Part shown: piece by piece, positions 34,220 to 45,664 of the stretch
How positions within the stretch are numbered: position 1 is the stretch's first letter
How the letters are laid out: each line of letters starts with the position of its first letter
NCBI GenBank assembly: GCA_033782935.1
Contig: JAWQEG010001559.1
Location: 1,985,001 to 2,049,000, forward strand
Direction of reading: 5' to 3'
Length of the DNA stretch: 64,000 nucleotides
Origin: Petrolisthes cinctipes
Taxonomy: Eukaryota > Arthropoda > Malacostraca > Decapoda > Porcellanidae
Made by a program: the position numbers and the translations under genes
Notes under the pieces: model-generated
The model's input: only the letters and a program-made list of their open reading frames with translations
The model's database searches: none
What the model was told of the DNA's origin: nothing

Positions 34220-34605
34220 GCTAATATTAGTGCATTTGTCGCCGCTTAAATTGTATTTATTGGTTGTGGAACCAGCACAGCTGGATTGCTATAGAATACT
34301 CCCCTTCTCCAGCCCAGGCCCCGTATAGGCATATTCTGGGCTAGAAGGGTCTATTCCATGACGATCATCAGAAGTAAATCAAATTCAAATCTGGCGCTGT
34401 ACTGATATGGGAGCCACCTGGTGGTGGCCTGTAGAGGTACTGACCCCGCTCTGGAGCAGCGGCCGCTCGTCCACTCAAATGAGAAGAAAGGGAATGCCTG
34501 CCGCATTGGAAGGCGGGTGGGACAGTAAAAGCTGTGCTGGTTCCACAACCAATAAATACAAGTTAAGCGGCTGAAAGCCGCGACAAATGCACTATTATTG
34601 GTAAA
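34220..34605. repeat. inverted repeat at the left end of the DIRS element
   Basis: Arm 34228-34288 (TAGTGCATTTGTCGCCGCTT then TATTTATTGGTTGTGGAACC) pairs with 34528-34605 on the other strand (GGTTCCACAACCAATAAATA, then GACAAATGCACTA). The spacer holds the long terminal repeat of the DIRS element. A further GTGGAACCAGCACAGCTGGA follows at 34605. The arrangement suggests inversion or rejoining at the terminus of the element. Confidence 0.7.
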
Positions 34606-35271
34606 GTGGAACCAGCACAGCTGGATTGCTATGCATGCGATGCGGTAGGTGGGAGGTGAGGAGGAGGCATTCACGGCCCTAATGAAGAACGGTTAGGAGT
34701 GGGGACTCGTATAAAGTATAAAAGAGGTGAAGCCATAGTAAAAACGGCTTCCCACGAGCTAGGGTGTTACCTGTAGTGGAAGTGTATTTACTTATATATA
34801 ATTTATTATCATTATATACCGTAAACTGTTCTGTTATAAACCAGAAAGTGTTACCAGTCGAAGGTCTTTATAGTCAGACTCAAGGGGTTAGGCAAGGGGA
34901 GGGGGTTAGGAACCCCCCCCCCCCCTTTTGTTAAAGTCCTCCGAACCCAGGCTATGGCCCAAGTTCGGGTAATAATATCCCGAGAGGATGAAAGAAAAAC
35001 ACCAAGATGGTGTAACCATGTGTTTATTATATCCAGTCACCCATCTTAGTATTAATAATCGTATATGTTTCGGAAAATAAATACTCCAAAATTCCATAAC
35101 AATGTAATTTATTGACACCAGCACCATATGTACAACATGAATGACATGGGGATGAGCGTGAAACTGTACAGAATGGGGATGACGTATGGGATGAATTGGT
35201 GACGGGAGTTAAGTCGCCCGACCTTTTCCCTTCGGGCGGCCCCTCCCCTTTTTATGTCTCCCACGGGGACC

Positions 35272-36320
35272 CTATGATACAGTGGGTGGGGTCCCCATCG
35301 CCACACAGGGGGTAGGGGGGAGCGAATGGACAAGATACCTTGTCCTGAAGGAGGATGTGGATGTCCAGCCCCCCAGATCCCATACCCGTTCCACCGAGTG
35401 AGTCCTGAGTAAGGCGAGGGAGGCGGCCACGCCCCTAACGCTGTGTGCCCTGGGGGCGTGTCCGGGATCCCTGTTCTCGATCACTCGACAGAGGAGGCGA
35501 GCGATGGACCTGGGGAAGAGAGGGTTACCGGACCTGGAGTTGTAGAAGAGGTGGTCCGGGGACGCCGTCCTCGTCGCCTCCACGTAAGCTGTGAAGGCGT
35601 GGACTGGACAGAGTGGGTGGAAACTTCCATCCCTCAGGAAGGAGGGTACTGCGAGAGGGCCAATCCTGTCATCAGCCTGCTCGTTCTTAGCTAGGAAAGT
35701 AGGTGAGGGGGAGACAGTCAAAGAAGTAAGATTAGGACTTACAGAGGAGAACGCTGGATGACGGGTCAGGGCTGCCAACTGAGAGGCCTTGTACCCTGTA
35801 GCTAAGGCGAGCAGGAAGAGAGCTTTCTGGAGGAGGTGATAAACCTCCAGAGGGAACTTCTCGAAGGTCAGGTACGTAAGGACGCGGTGAAGGGACCAGG
35901 AAGGAGTGTGGGCCCGGTTAGGTGCGGTCCCCACCCGAATCCCAATCCTCAGTAGAGAGAGAATCCTCTCCGACACTTTAATATTAAAACCTAGGGGGAG
36001 GGGATCAGACAGGACTGCGTGATGCGCAAGCACCGTCGCCGGGGCCCTGTTGGTGTAATCGGCGAGCCACGTGAGGAATTCCAGGACCGTGTCCTCCGAG
36101 ATGACCATGGAGGGGTGTCATCGCAAGAAGTCCTGGAATCTTTTCCAGCACGATTCGTACTGCTGCACCGACGACTGACGATGAGCCCTCAGCATCTTGC
36201 CCACTGTTTCCTCAGTGAATCGTTCGCTGAGGACTCCCCGTAGAAACTCCAAGCGTGTAGTTTCAGTGACGCTTGGAGTGGTGCGGACAGAGTGCTGGAG
36301 AGGCACGCCGATCCCAACTG
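35272..36320 (-). pseudogene. DIRS tyrosine recombinase, one in-frame stop
   Basis: In a different frame overlapping the end of RNase H. The N-terminal part FLRGVLSERFTEETVGKML continues to WKRFQDFLR, then TGA (36120-36118; tryptophan expected), then HPSMVISEDTVLEFL. The catalytic region has HSVRGVAASLAL (HxxR) and WTSTSSFRTRYL with the terminal tyrosine. In the first arginine box (LALATGYKASQLAAL) lysine stands where DIRS recombinases have arginine. The enzyme joins circular cDNA into the genome without target duplication. Confidence 0.8.
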
Positions 36321-37958
36321 AAGAGGATGAGGGCACCACCGGGACAGTTCTCCGAACCACGGCTGCGCTGGCCAGAGGAGGGCTATGAGTACCCTCCCTC
36401 TGAATGCGCGCAGCTTGAGGATCGCCTGCAGAAGGACTGAGGTAGCTGGGGGTGGGAAAAGATAAAGGTACCCCAACCTGTTCCAGTCCTCCGTGAAGGC
36501 GTCCGGGCCTCCCGCCTCTGTCCTGGATGAGAAGGTCAGGAACAGAGGAAGAAGGGCCGTGGATGGGGAGGCGAACAGGTCCACCTTCGGTGTCCCGTAG
36601 CGAAGGCATAGTGACTCGAACACAGGGGGACGTAGTTGCCACTCGACTGATGTCCCCCTGAACCTGGATAGAGCATCCGCCCAATCGTTCTCCTGCCCTG
36701 GTACGTAGCGGGCCGAGAGGTGGATGTACCTCTTGGCTGCTATCGAGAAGATCTGTTCTGACAGGGACAGGAGAATTTCCGACCGTGTCGTGCCTTGTTT
36801 CTGCAGGCACTGCACGGCCGCAACATTGTCCATATCGAAGCGGACGCCTATCCTGGAAAACTGCGGGTGTCTGTTGAGCCACTCCCTTGCTACCATCAAC
36901 TCCCTGGCGTTGATGTGTAGTAGCCTTTCCTCTTCCTTCCATCCCCCGCACCGTTGGTGTCTCAGGCAAGATTGGTATCCCCAGCCCACGTCCGATGCGT
37001 CTGTCGCCACCGTGAACCCCGGGGAGGGAAACACCCAGGGAACTCGCTGACGCAGGGCACCGGGACGTAGCCAGGGGCGGAGGAGTCGGTGGAGTGACTT
37101 GGGTATTTGCCTGGGAAGGTCCCTGTGTGCAGAGGATAGGTGGAGGTTTACCTCCCGCATCAGCCTCCTGTGTTTCAGTCGTCCCAGGGGTAATGCAGGG
37201 GCCGCGAAATTTAGGCACCCTAGCAATGATTCCCACTGGCGACGAGAGAAAGTACGGGAAAAATGAGCCTGGCGGACGTGGCGGAGGGTCCGGCGGGCGT
37301 TGTCTGGAGTGAGTGAGAGGGTGGCCGAAAGAGAGTCCCACTCTATTCCCAGCCAACACAGTTTGCGAGTAGGGGTGAGAGAGGACTTGGGGATGTTTAA
37401 CAGGAACCCCATGTCCTCTAGCACCTCCCTTGCTATCCTGACGTTGTTTGCTACCTGCTCCTTGGAGGGGGCATGAAGCAACCAATCGTCCAGGTACATG
37501 AGGGTGGGGACACCCGCCTACGTCAGGCGGGATGCCACCACCTTCACGAGCTTTGTGAAGACCCGAGGAGCTAGAGAAAGACCGAAAGGGAGCCTGGTAA
37601 ACTGGAACGTCTCGGTCCCCACCTGGAAAGCCAGAAAGCGGCGAAACCTGGGGTGGATCGGGACGTGCCAGTACGCATCCTTGAGGTCCAGGGATGCCAA
37701 CCAGTCCCCCTTTCGAAGAACTGTGCGGACCTGAGCAACTGAAACCATCTTGAAACGTAGGGGTTTCAGAAATTTGTTTAACTTGCTCAGGTCCATCACC
37801 AATCTCGTTTTTCCCTGGTCCTTTTTGGGGACCGTGAATAAACGATAAAGAAAGACCCTCCCCGTCGCCCGCTCCACTACCCCTTTTTCCCGCATTTCCA
37901 GTATGTGCGGGACGACTGAAAGAGACACTTTGGTTGAGGCGGGAGGTAGACGCAGTGG
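36189..37958 (-). pseudogene. DIRS reverse transcriptase and RNase H, one in-frame stop
   Basis: Begins after acceptor CGTTACAG (37959); the intron runs to 38169 with donor CCG|GTGAGT. RT: LYRLFTVPKKDQGKTRLVMD, LASLDLKDAYWHVPIH, RLPFGLSLAPRVFT and then MYLDDWLLHA (YLDD catalytic box). A TAG at 37520-37518 lies between the last two. RNase H: VATDASDVGWGYQ, LLHINARELMVAREWL and DNVAAVQCLQKQG, then ENDWADALSR. Apart from the TAG the frame is open to 36189. Loss by a single transition or use of readthrough are both possible. Confidence 0.85.
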
Positions 37959-38278
37959 CTGTAACGGAAAATGACAGGTGTCAGTGGGTATACCGCTAAT
38001 CCTAAACCAGAACCCGAGGGACCCGGGCAGGTGGGGAGGGATGACAGGCAGTGAGGAGTGACCTTGAAAATTAACTGTTACCCGGCAATGACCCTAACGG
38101 GAACCCAAGGTGGGGAGGTTATGTCATATGTCAGAAATGTCAAACTGAGATTAAAGAACAGTTACTCACCGGAACAGATATCCAGGGCCAGGACAGGCCC
38201 TGGCGGATGACCCTTGCTGCCCAGCCGTGGGAGGGCCAGGCTGCTGACCACCCTGTGAGGCAGCCCCTGACGGGACCC

Positions 38279-40281
38279 TCACGTGGAGCGGTCTTTACTG
38301 GAGGGGTGGGGGAACGAGGGCTTGGCTCTGGGAAGAGTCTTGGAACCCTGTCCCCTCCCTCGAAAGGGCTGCTGGGCCCTATACCTAGGGTACTGCCTAG
38401 GAGGGGCGGGATAGGTGGTCCTCACGTGCCTGGTGGGCTGGGAGGGCCTCCTAGGCTGGACCGCTGGCCTTGGCTGTCGAGTACGTGGCCTACGGACAAA
38501 CAGAAAAATTAGGAACAGACTCAGACAGGGTTTCCCCCCCAATTTCCCTTTATGTAACACAGACCCAAAGTAAATTATTCTCGAAAGAACTTACTTGGAG
38601 GTGGAGGGTTTCTGGAGGTTTATGACCGCCGGGAGGGAGGAGAACACCGAGTCCGTCGCTGGTTGGTCAAATAGCGCAGGGGAGAGTGGAACGGCCCGTA
38701 CCACCCCCCTCTGCTCCATTTCCGGAGCGGACTTGGCCGTAGCTTGGCGGGAAGCCAGTCTCGCCTCGGCGAAGTTCCTCGCCGCTTCCCGGAGGTTGTG
38801 GGTTGTCATAGCCCCCACGCCTTCCATAACTGTGGTCATGGACGCGAGGACGTCACTGTAAGGGATAAACAAGAAAAAACCCGAGCGAGCCCAGGGTAGA
38901 GACTTGAACAAAAACTGCGAGTCCCACTACCCTGTATCCCTCAAAACAACATATATAAAACCAGTAATGGTACTCACGTTAACTGTAGGCCTGACAACTC
39001 GTGGTATGTGTTGGTGAGGGTACTGAGACAGTCCCGAATAAAGGAAACAGCCGCACCAGTGGAGATGATGTGAGACAGCTCCAACCTGGCGGCTGTTTTC
39101 GTCTGTCTCAGTTTTCCCTCGGGCTCCCTCAACTGGTAGGGGATCGGCGGCTCCTTCTCCGTCTTCCACAGACATTCCCTCAAACCTGGTGGAGCCCGGG
39201 AAGGAGGGAGGATGACTGCGAAAGACGGAGGAGGTGGTTTCTTGGGCGCGGTGTTTTTCTGATGGTCCAGGGACTTAAGGAGAAAGGAAGGAATGTCCAA
39301 GTCCTCCTCGCCCTTATCCCCTGGAAAATAAGCGTCTGAGGAGAGGAAGATTGCCGTATTCCCGTGGGAGCGGTCAATCTTCCAAGCCTGAGACAGCTGT
39401 AGTTGGCTGTTCTCCATTAGAAAAACCATCGCATCCAAGGTAGCCGCTGAGGAGACCTTTGACGCCGCGGGTACTGGAGCAGAATGTGGCCTGGCCTTAT
39501 AGAAAGGCGCTGCGTCGCCCTTCTCATCAGCTCCCCACTTTACCACTACGTGGTCCCTTCTTAACCAGCCCCCTGGCTGGGCGGTGTCCGGAGACCAAGC
39601 CACCAATCTGCCCTCCTCCAACGAATGGGTCCACGACTGCAGGAGTAGGGCCCAAGAGTAGGGAAGGTACCCGTCGTCCAAAGGAAGGGGCGACGGGGAA
39701 GGAGGGGATGAGGTAGCCAGCTCCTCCGCCAGGTCTCCGGACGGAGACTCAAGATCCCGAGAAGTTGGAAGGGCGAGAACGTCTCCAACATCTCCGGGGA
39801 GACCCGAGTGCCCGAACGGCGACGGAGCGGTAGGAGGGGTAGGAAGTGCGGGTTTAGGAACAGGTACTGTTGTCACTACCGGAGGCAGGACAACGGAGCC
39901 CGAAGGAGAGGCAGGACGGGCATTGGGTATACAGGAGCGGATCAACCGCAGAATCTTCCTCGACGAGGGGCTCCTCTCCCTCCGCTTACCTTTGTGGTGT
40001 CTGCGGGAGGGAGAAGAGGAGTCCCTCGAAGAGGTCGACGAGGAAGCAGACAAGGACGGAGAACGACGACGAGAACGGGTCTTCCTGGAGCGATGGGACC
40101 TGGAGCGACGGGACCTTTTCCTAGAGTGCTTGCGCTCCCGAGAGAGACCCGAAGGGCCAGCTTTTGGGGGCGACGAAGCCTCAGGTTCCCTGCTAGGCCC
40201 TTGTACCGGAGAGGCCTGAAGGGTAACCAGCGCGACGGGCTCGCTCTCAGGCCGGGGCGTAAAGCCCCGGAAAGGAGTCAC
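38279..40281 (-). CDS. DIRS Gag-like protein, three exons, 591 aa
   Basis: Exons 40281-38978, 38855-38595 and 38489-38279. The introns have good sites: donor AAC|GTGAGT with acceptor CCTTACAG, and donor CAA|GTAAGT with acceptor TCCGTAG. The three exons sum to 1776 bases, giving an uninterrupted 591-codon frame with stop. The N-terminal third is Ser/Arg-rich (RSHRSRKTRSRRRS) and basic. The middle has acidic/proline linkers, the end is Arg/Pro/Gln-rich (RGRGQG). It would package the element RNA. That splicing restores one frame across three exons is strong support. Confidence 0.8.
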
Positions 40282-41589
40282 AGAACCGTCTAGGGAAGGC
40301 GACGAAATCTCTCGGGCAACAGGGGGTCTCGTTTGTGCGCCATTCTCCTAGCCCTCGTCCACGCCATACGAAGGGAGGCAAGGGCGGGGAGTTTAGAGCA
40401 GGCAGCGGCGGGAGTCTCCCGGCACAGCTCAGCCCAGGGGCGGCACACATCACACGCCAAAGGGTCGTAACCCGGGGGAGTGAAGCAGGGTGCGTGGGGC
40501 GAACAATGCAGGTGGCCGTCAGGCGAGACCCACACCGTACAACCCGATGAAGCACATAAGGCACGAGTAGGCTGAGGGAGAGAAGACAACAAAGTATGGG
40601 TTAACACGTGAACACACACGCACACAGCGAGAGGCACGGAAAACCTAACTAAAACCCCACACGCACCATCCAGGGAGAAAACCCCGTCAGCCAAGCAAAC
40701 CCCCTCCCGTGGGAGGAAGAACAGCCCCTAAGAGAAGGTCTCGAAAGGAGAGACCGCCTGAGGGGCAACAACCCAGGGACACAGACGCCCTGGGAAAGCA
40801 CTAAAAACACCTAAAAAAGTTACGGTGGGAAGGGAAAACGAGAACCTGGGCACAATCCTCGCTCGCCACAACCCACGTAACCCTACACCACACTCGGGGC
40901 AAACACAGTAAGGGCTAAAAGCCCCTGATCCCCACACCATGTGGAGAGGCAAGGGCCCCACGTGGGACGGCGAAACAACCTCGCTAAAAGAAACCCCCGA
41001 GGAAAAAACATAAAATAACACATGTACTAGTGGCGGGGGAGAGGAAGAAGGAGAGTGGAGGGAGGAAACCCCGAAAAAGGGGCCCAAACAAAACTCTCCC
41101 CGAGGGAAGAAAATGAACTGAACTCCCGAAAAAGGGAAATAAATCCCCACACTAACACTCCCCACTCCCCCAACACACACACACACACCATACATCTGCA
41201 AAGCAGGCAAGCCACTAGTACACAATAAGAACGATAGCAGGAACACGTGACACAATACCATAGCGTAGCAGCGAGGAGCGTAGATGTTGACAGTAACGTG
41301 TTCCGCGACAGAGTGGCAGAGCATATGCTCCCCTAGAGCGGGGTCAGTATCTCCACAGGCCACCACCAGGTGGCTCCCATGTCTAGTACAGCGCCAGATT
41401 TAAATTCATTTTACTTCTGATGATCGTCACGGAATAGACCCTTCTAGCCCAGAATATGCCTTCACGGGGCCTGGGCTGGAGAAGGGGTGTATTCTATAGC
41501 AATCCAGCTGTGCTGGTTCCACTATACCAATAAACACCTGTTTATGTACCATCACTGGTGGGAGACATGAATTGTGGCATGTGTACTCA

Positions 41590-43871
41590 CTATTTGTGAT
41601 ATAGTGACCAACATGGAACATGCTGTGCAACATCACATTTTGTGCACATAGGCTTTGCATTTTTTTTGCATACACCACACCTCCGCTGTCTATCACCAGG
41701 CACTATGTCATGTCCAATTCCATCAAAACGTACAAGATCTGGCAACTTCATTGAAACACTTTTTCTTGGTCTTTCACATGGCTTCAAAACAATGTTTACA
41801 ACTTCCCTCATAAAATCAAGCTCGGTTATTTTATTCATTTTTCTAAATAGGAGCCAGCTACTTACAACAGAAGCATTTAGAATAAATCTGAAAAGGGGAT
41901 AGTACCACACTCGCTTGCGAAATGATACCCTGTATTTACCGCGAAACTGGTCAAACAGATCCACTCCTCCCATTCCCTTATTGTACTCTTGAATAATTAC
42001 AGGTTGGGGAATGGTAACTATTTCTTTCTTTTGTTTGGACCATCGTTTGCACTTGCTGACTGTTAGTGATTCACTGTCCGTCTTATTTGTTGCAACCTTT
42101 ACACCGCTATTATCATTCCAGTGGCATATTGTTAGAGTTTCATCTGCATTTCTAAATATCTCTGCAAATCCTCTCTCCTTCTTTTTTATCTCTGACAGAG
42201 GGACATTTTAAACTCTTATCTTTTCTAATTGTTCCTGTAGGTTTATATTTTCTTTTCGGAATGACTCAAGAAGGGGGAGAGTAGTAAAAAAAATTATCTA
42301 TATAACCATTACTCCCTGTAGGAACAGTTCCTTTGGCCAACATCTGAACAACTGATTCCCCTACTGTCAAACCATCTACATGCCCAGAATCTCTACCCTC
42401 ATATAATATGAAAGATATCAAAAGTCCTTCAACAGTGCGGAGACACCAAAACTTATAGCCGAACCGTACAGGCTTTCCTCTGATGAATTATTTCAAGCCA
42501 TGGTGACCATAATATGGTTCCATAGCTTCATCAACTGCCCAGGTGGAGGGAAGGGGTTGAGCTAACTCCTTGAACATCTTGTTGAAGTGATCAAATAATG
42601 GTCGAACCTTGTAAATTCTGTCATATTCTGGTTTCTTGGCATTATCAACTAGATGCAGGCTCCTAACAATGTCTTCAGATCTGTTGATTGACATTCCACA
42701 TTGTACCACTGCATGATTTCTTGTATCTGCTTGCCTTGACCAAAACAGCCGCCTGTTTGGAACTTTATTGTATCCTGACACAAGAAATATACCTAAAACC
42801 TGGTACAATTCATTTACAGTGACAAAGAGTTCCTTACCAAATTTCTGCTGGTGATACCTGTTGGTTTCTTCCCTCATAAGTTCCATAACTTCATCATTCC
42901 ACATGTATTTGAAGATGTCAATAGGTGTTAACCCTTCATCTGCCCACTTATGCAAAATGAATGGTCGATGATCGTCTACTGATGACTGTTTTCCATTGCT
43001 TGTCTGCTCTAGCACACATTTTTTCCATTCATGTGTTTTCTTGAGACGTTTCTTTGGTGGTTTCGTGCTATTTCTTGTCTGTGATGTTGCTTCTGATAAC
43101 TCTTCTTGAGGCTGTAGGCCTACAGGTGATGACATAGACAAACATGGCTCTAGACGTGAATTCCTGTTTGAGAGTTCTATATGAGGTGGCTTATCAAGTA
43201 GCTTTGGTCCAAGTAGCATGATATTTTCATCCACATCAACAACATCTTCACTGGGATCATCTCCATCAGACTCAGCACCATCATCAGGAGGCTCCAGTGC
43301 AATATCTATAGCTGTGGCATCTTTATCATCAGATATACTGTACAGGAATGCAACAGCTTCTTCCACATTCATAAAAGCCCTGCAAGACCAGGAAAATTGT
43401 AAATACATTGCCATAGGCCTAGAAATTACTCATACTAAATAAACATGGTTGTTCTTATGGTCTAAAAGTTTTTGTATAATCTGACATAAATATTTTGGAT
43501 TGGACATTTCAAATATACAGTACAGTATGTTCTAAAATCATAACAGCTCTGTACATATAGTTTAGATCATTTATTTAGATATTTGTAATCATATTACAAA
43601 GCAGTCAGTATACCATAGGTGCCTATGTAATGGTGTACAAAAAGAAAAATATATTTACCATTGGCAACACATACTACTTGTGGCTCCAGAGTGTTCCTCT
43701 AAAGGAACACACATATTTCACCAGCTCTGATACTGAATTCACACACTCTCATATAGATCTTTTGATTGACAGAGATTCTATGTTCACTAATCTTTAATAT
43801 TTCCTATTATCAAGCACAGAACCTGAGAAAATAATGAAAAATACAGCAAAAACCTACCGTTTGCGTGACAT
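41590..43871 (-). pseudogene. piggyBac transposase with a tiny first exon (decayed)
   Basis: Exon 1 is 43871-43858: ATG TCA CGC AAA CG, donor GTAGGT. Intron 43857-43380 ends CTTGCAG. Exon 2 reads on as AFMNVEEAVAFLYS. The acidic N-terminus is followed by the DDE transposase: YNKVPNRRLFWSRQADTR, WAVDEAMEPYYGHHGLK. A stop at 42488 replaces a glutamine codon before FIRGKPVRFGYKFW. The middle (42480-41990) is frameshifted. The end reads MGGVDLFDQFRGKYR and a Cys-rich finger CGVCKKNAKPMCTKCDVAQH. It excises and inserts at TTAA when intact. DIRS lies immediately to the left. Confidence 0.85.
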
Positions 43872-44250
43872 TTTTTAGGTTCAGGCTCTTCCTCTTCTCT
43901 TATACTCTTGTCCTCTTGTTTTTTAAACAAAAGTATGAAAAGCTCTTGTGGCTACTTAGACTACGGTACTATAACTTAGACCTAAGTTCTCAACAACCAA
44001 ATAGTCTACGTAGTAAACACAATTATAAATTAAATATCTTTAACCCTTTCAATGCTATATATACGTGAGGTTATACATTAACAGTTAATATCACAACACT
44101 ATAATAGCCTTGGCTTTGCAGTTTTTGTGTGTACAGTATCAATATTCTACAGGACATGGGTGTCACGGTGTGTGAGGCAGGTGATGAATTTCACTTCGTT
44201 GATTTGTCCATTTCTGTCGTATATTTTTCTGCATGACTTCCTTAACATAC

Positions 44251-44315
44251 CTTTGAAATGTAGTAGAAAGACTCCTGTCTCTCTGGGTATACCCATATGC
44301 TGAACACGCCGGCAT
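44251..44315 (-). CDS. THAP-domain first exon (orphan)
   Basis: ATG at 44315 starts MPACSAYGYTQRDRSLSTTF then QR, with donor AAG|GTATGTTAAG at 44250. M-P-x-C-S-A-x-G-x and RSLS-TF are typical of the THAP zinc finger. The second expected Cys (after G) is Tyr here. THAP genes commonly have the first intron at this point. It lies on the same strand 380 bp upstream of the piggyBac first exon. No second THAP exon was found. It could be a relic of a THAP transposase or part of the piggyBac unit. Confidence 0.5.
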
Positions 44316-44412
44316 TATTACAAAAAATGGCAAAGAATGTTGGTGAAGTTGATGGTCCGACGTGATCAGCTGAGGTTTGTTTTGAGTCAATGGGGGGTAG
44401 GGGAGACAGCCG

Positions 44413-44470
44413 ACCAATAGCGAGTTGGCTTCACTTTTGTGACGTCATGCCGCCTCCTTTATATTATACC
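44413..44470 (-). promoter_or_regulatory. promoter-like cluster upstream of the THAP exon
   Basis: On the reverse strand: TATAATATAAAGG (about 44457-44469), then TGACGTCA (44440-44447, CRE), then an inverted CCAAT box (ATTGG, 44413-44417), all upstream of the ATG at 44315. Motif presence is seen; activity is inferred. Confidence 0.4.
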
Positions 44471-44518
44471 TCCATGCGCTGCACACACCTTGTGTTGCCA
44501 CCCCACTAGACAATACAG

Positions 44519-44980
44519 CAGTGCCTCCATTTTAGGGTAAAATACCCTAATCTAGGGTAATCTGACTCTTTTTTTAGTAGAGTTTTGGGTAATGCCTAAC
44601 TTGGGCTAATTTTTGGGCAAAAATATTTTATAAACGTTTCAAAATCTATCGAAAATTAAGAATAGCACACAAATCTATTGTAAAACATGAACAAAAAAGT
44701 CAGAAGTTAATAAATACTGAGGTTATATATTTACATTGCTTTATAAATTTGGTAAACCCATCAAGTTATCCATAATGCAGTGTATCGGGACATAACCCAA
44801 CTACCATGATGCAGGCCACTGGTTGTGGCAATATAGATAATCTATTTTAGTTTATCTTATATATGATCCTAAATGACTATGCGTAATAATGCATTGCATT
44901 ATTCTACGATGTTTGCCGACTTCTTAGGGTAAAACTGGCTCGATTCTAGGGTAATATTTTCGGAGCTCACGGAAGCCCTG
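44519..44980. mobile_element. non-autonomous hAT element, 462 bp
   Basis: Perfect 8-bp duplication CAATACAG at 44511-44518 and 44981-44988. Ends CAGTGCCTCC and GGAAGCCCTG. Repeated TAGGGTAA motifs lie near both ends. No ORF. 44990-45330 is AT-rich without a gene. Confidence 0.85.
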
Positions 44981-45329
44981 CAATACAGCTGATTCCCTCC
45001 CACTCTATGCCACACTAAATATCCACCATACAAACACTTAATGCGCTGTTAAAATGTTTGGAGCATTAAAAAAATGAAATGTAATACGATAAATAATTCT
45101 CTACTAAATCATTGGACGAATTTGGTGAATCCGATATGAATCTTTGGTAATAATTAATGTGCACATTGTAGGCTCTTGTCTCTGACAACTTATTTCATAA
45201 TAACATATGAATGAATAACATAATAACATCATCAAGGGAGCTATTACAAAAACCTCTCCTTTCTGCTTTACCTTGCAAAGCATTCAGTATTTTCGTCCTT
45301 TCATGATAATTTTAATATACTCTAATTTT

Positions 45330-45598
45330 GGGAAAGAATAATAAGTGATCAAGAGCAATTACTATTTGCAAATTCATTATTATAAAATACTGAAAGTACA
45401 TGAGTACTTCAGAACAAGAGAAAACTTTGAAAACTAGCAGTGGAGACAAGAGTAGTGCTTAGGGAAAGTGACACGTCATTCTCCATGGACTATCAACACC
45501 ATACTGAGTCACTTGAGTAGCACGAGTGTAGGCAGTAATACCAACCCTACATAGCACTGATAATAAGGGTGGTGTTGATAATTTTCTTGCCGACTGTA
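45330..45598. mobile_element. diverged half of a TA-flanked MITE
   Basis: Related to the right part of 56133-56592: both run TTTGAAA or TTGAAA, AAGTGACACGTCATTC or AAGTACGTCATTC, and end TTGCCGACTGTA. The left terminus is not recognisable. Confidence 0.5.
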
Positions 45599-45664
45599 CT
45601 TATCAGCTAATCTTCTACAGGGTCAGCCATTCTCTCTATCAGCAGCATCATTCAGGGTTGACGT

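Larger units (their letters stand above)
34266..41532 (-). mobile_element. DIRS-type tyrosine-recombinase retrotransposon, nearly intact
   Basis: About 7.3 kb. Inverted terminal repeats: GTGGAACCAGCACAGCTGGA and about 160 bp more at 34266-34440 match the reverse of 41344-41530 (TCCAGCTGTGCTGGTTCCAC). Gene order on the reverse strand is gag (three exons), RT-RNase H, then tyrosine recombinase, as in DIRS elements, which are known to be common in decapods. Only single-base nonsense changes are seen. GC content and codon use stand out against the AT-rich surroundings, suggesting recent arrival. It sits just downstream of the piggyBac ORF. Confidence 0.9.

Noticed and set aside
44038..44053. TTAACCCTTTCAATGC as a piggyBac end
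   Set aside because: It is in the wrong orientation for the right end of the reverse-strand piggyBac, and no matching left end was found.
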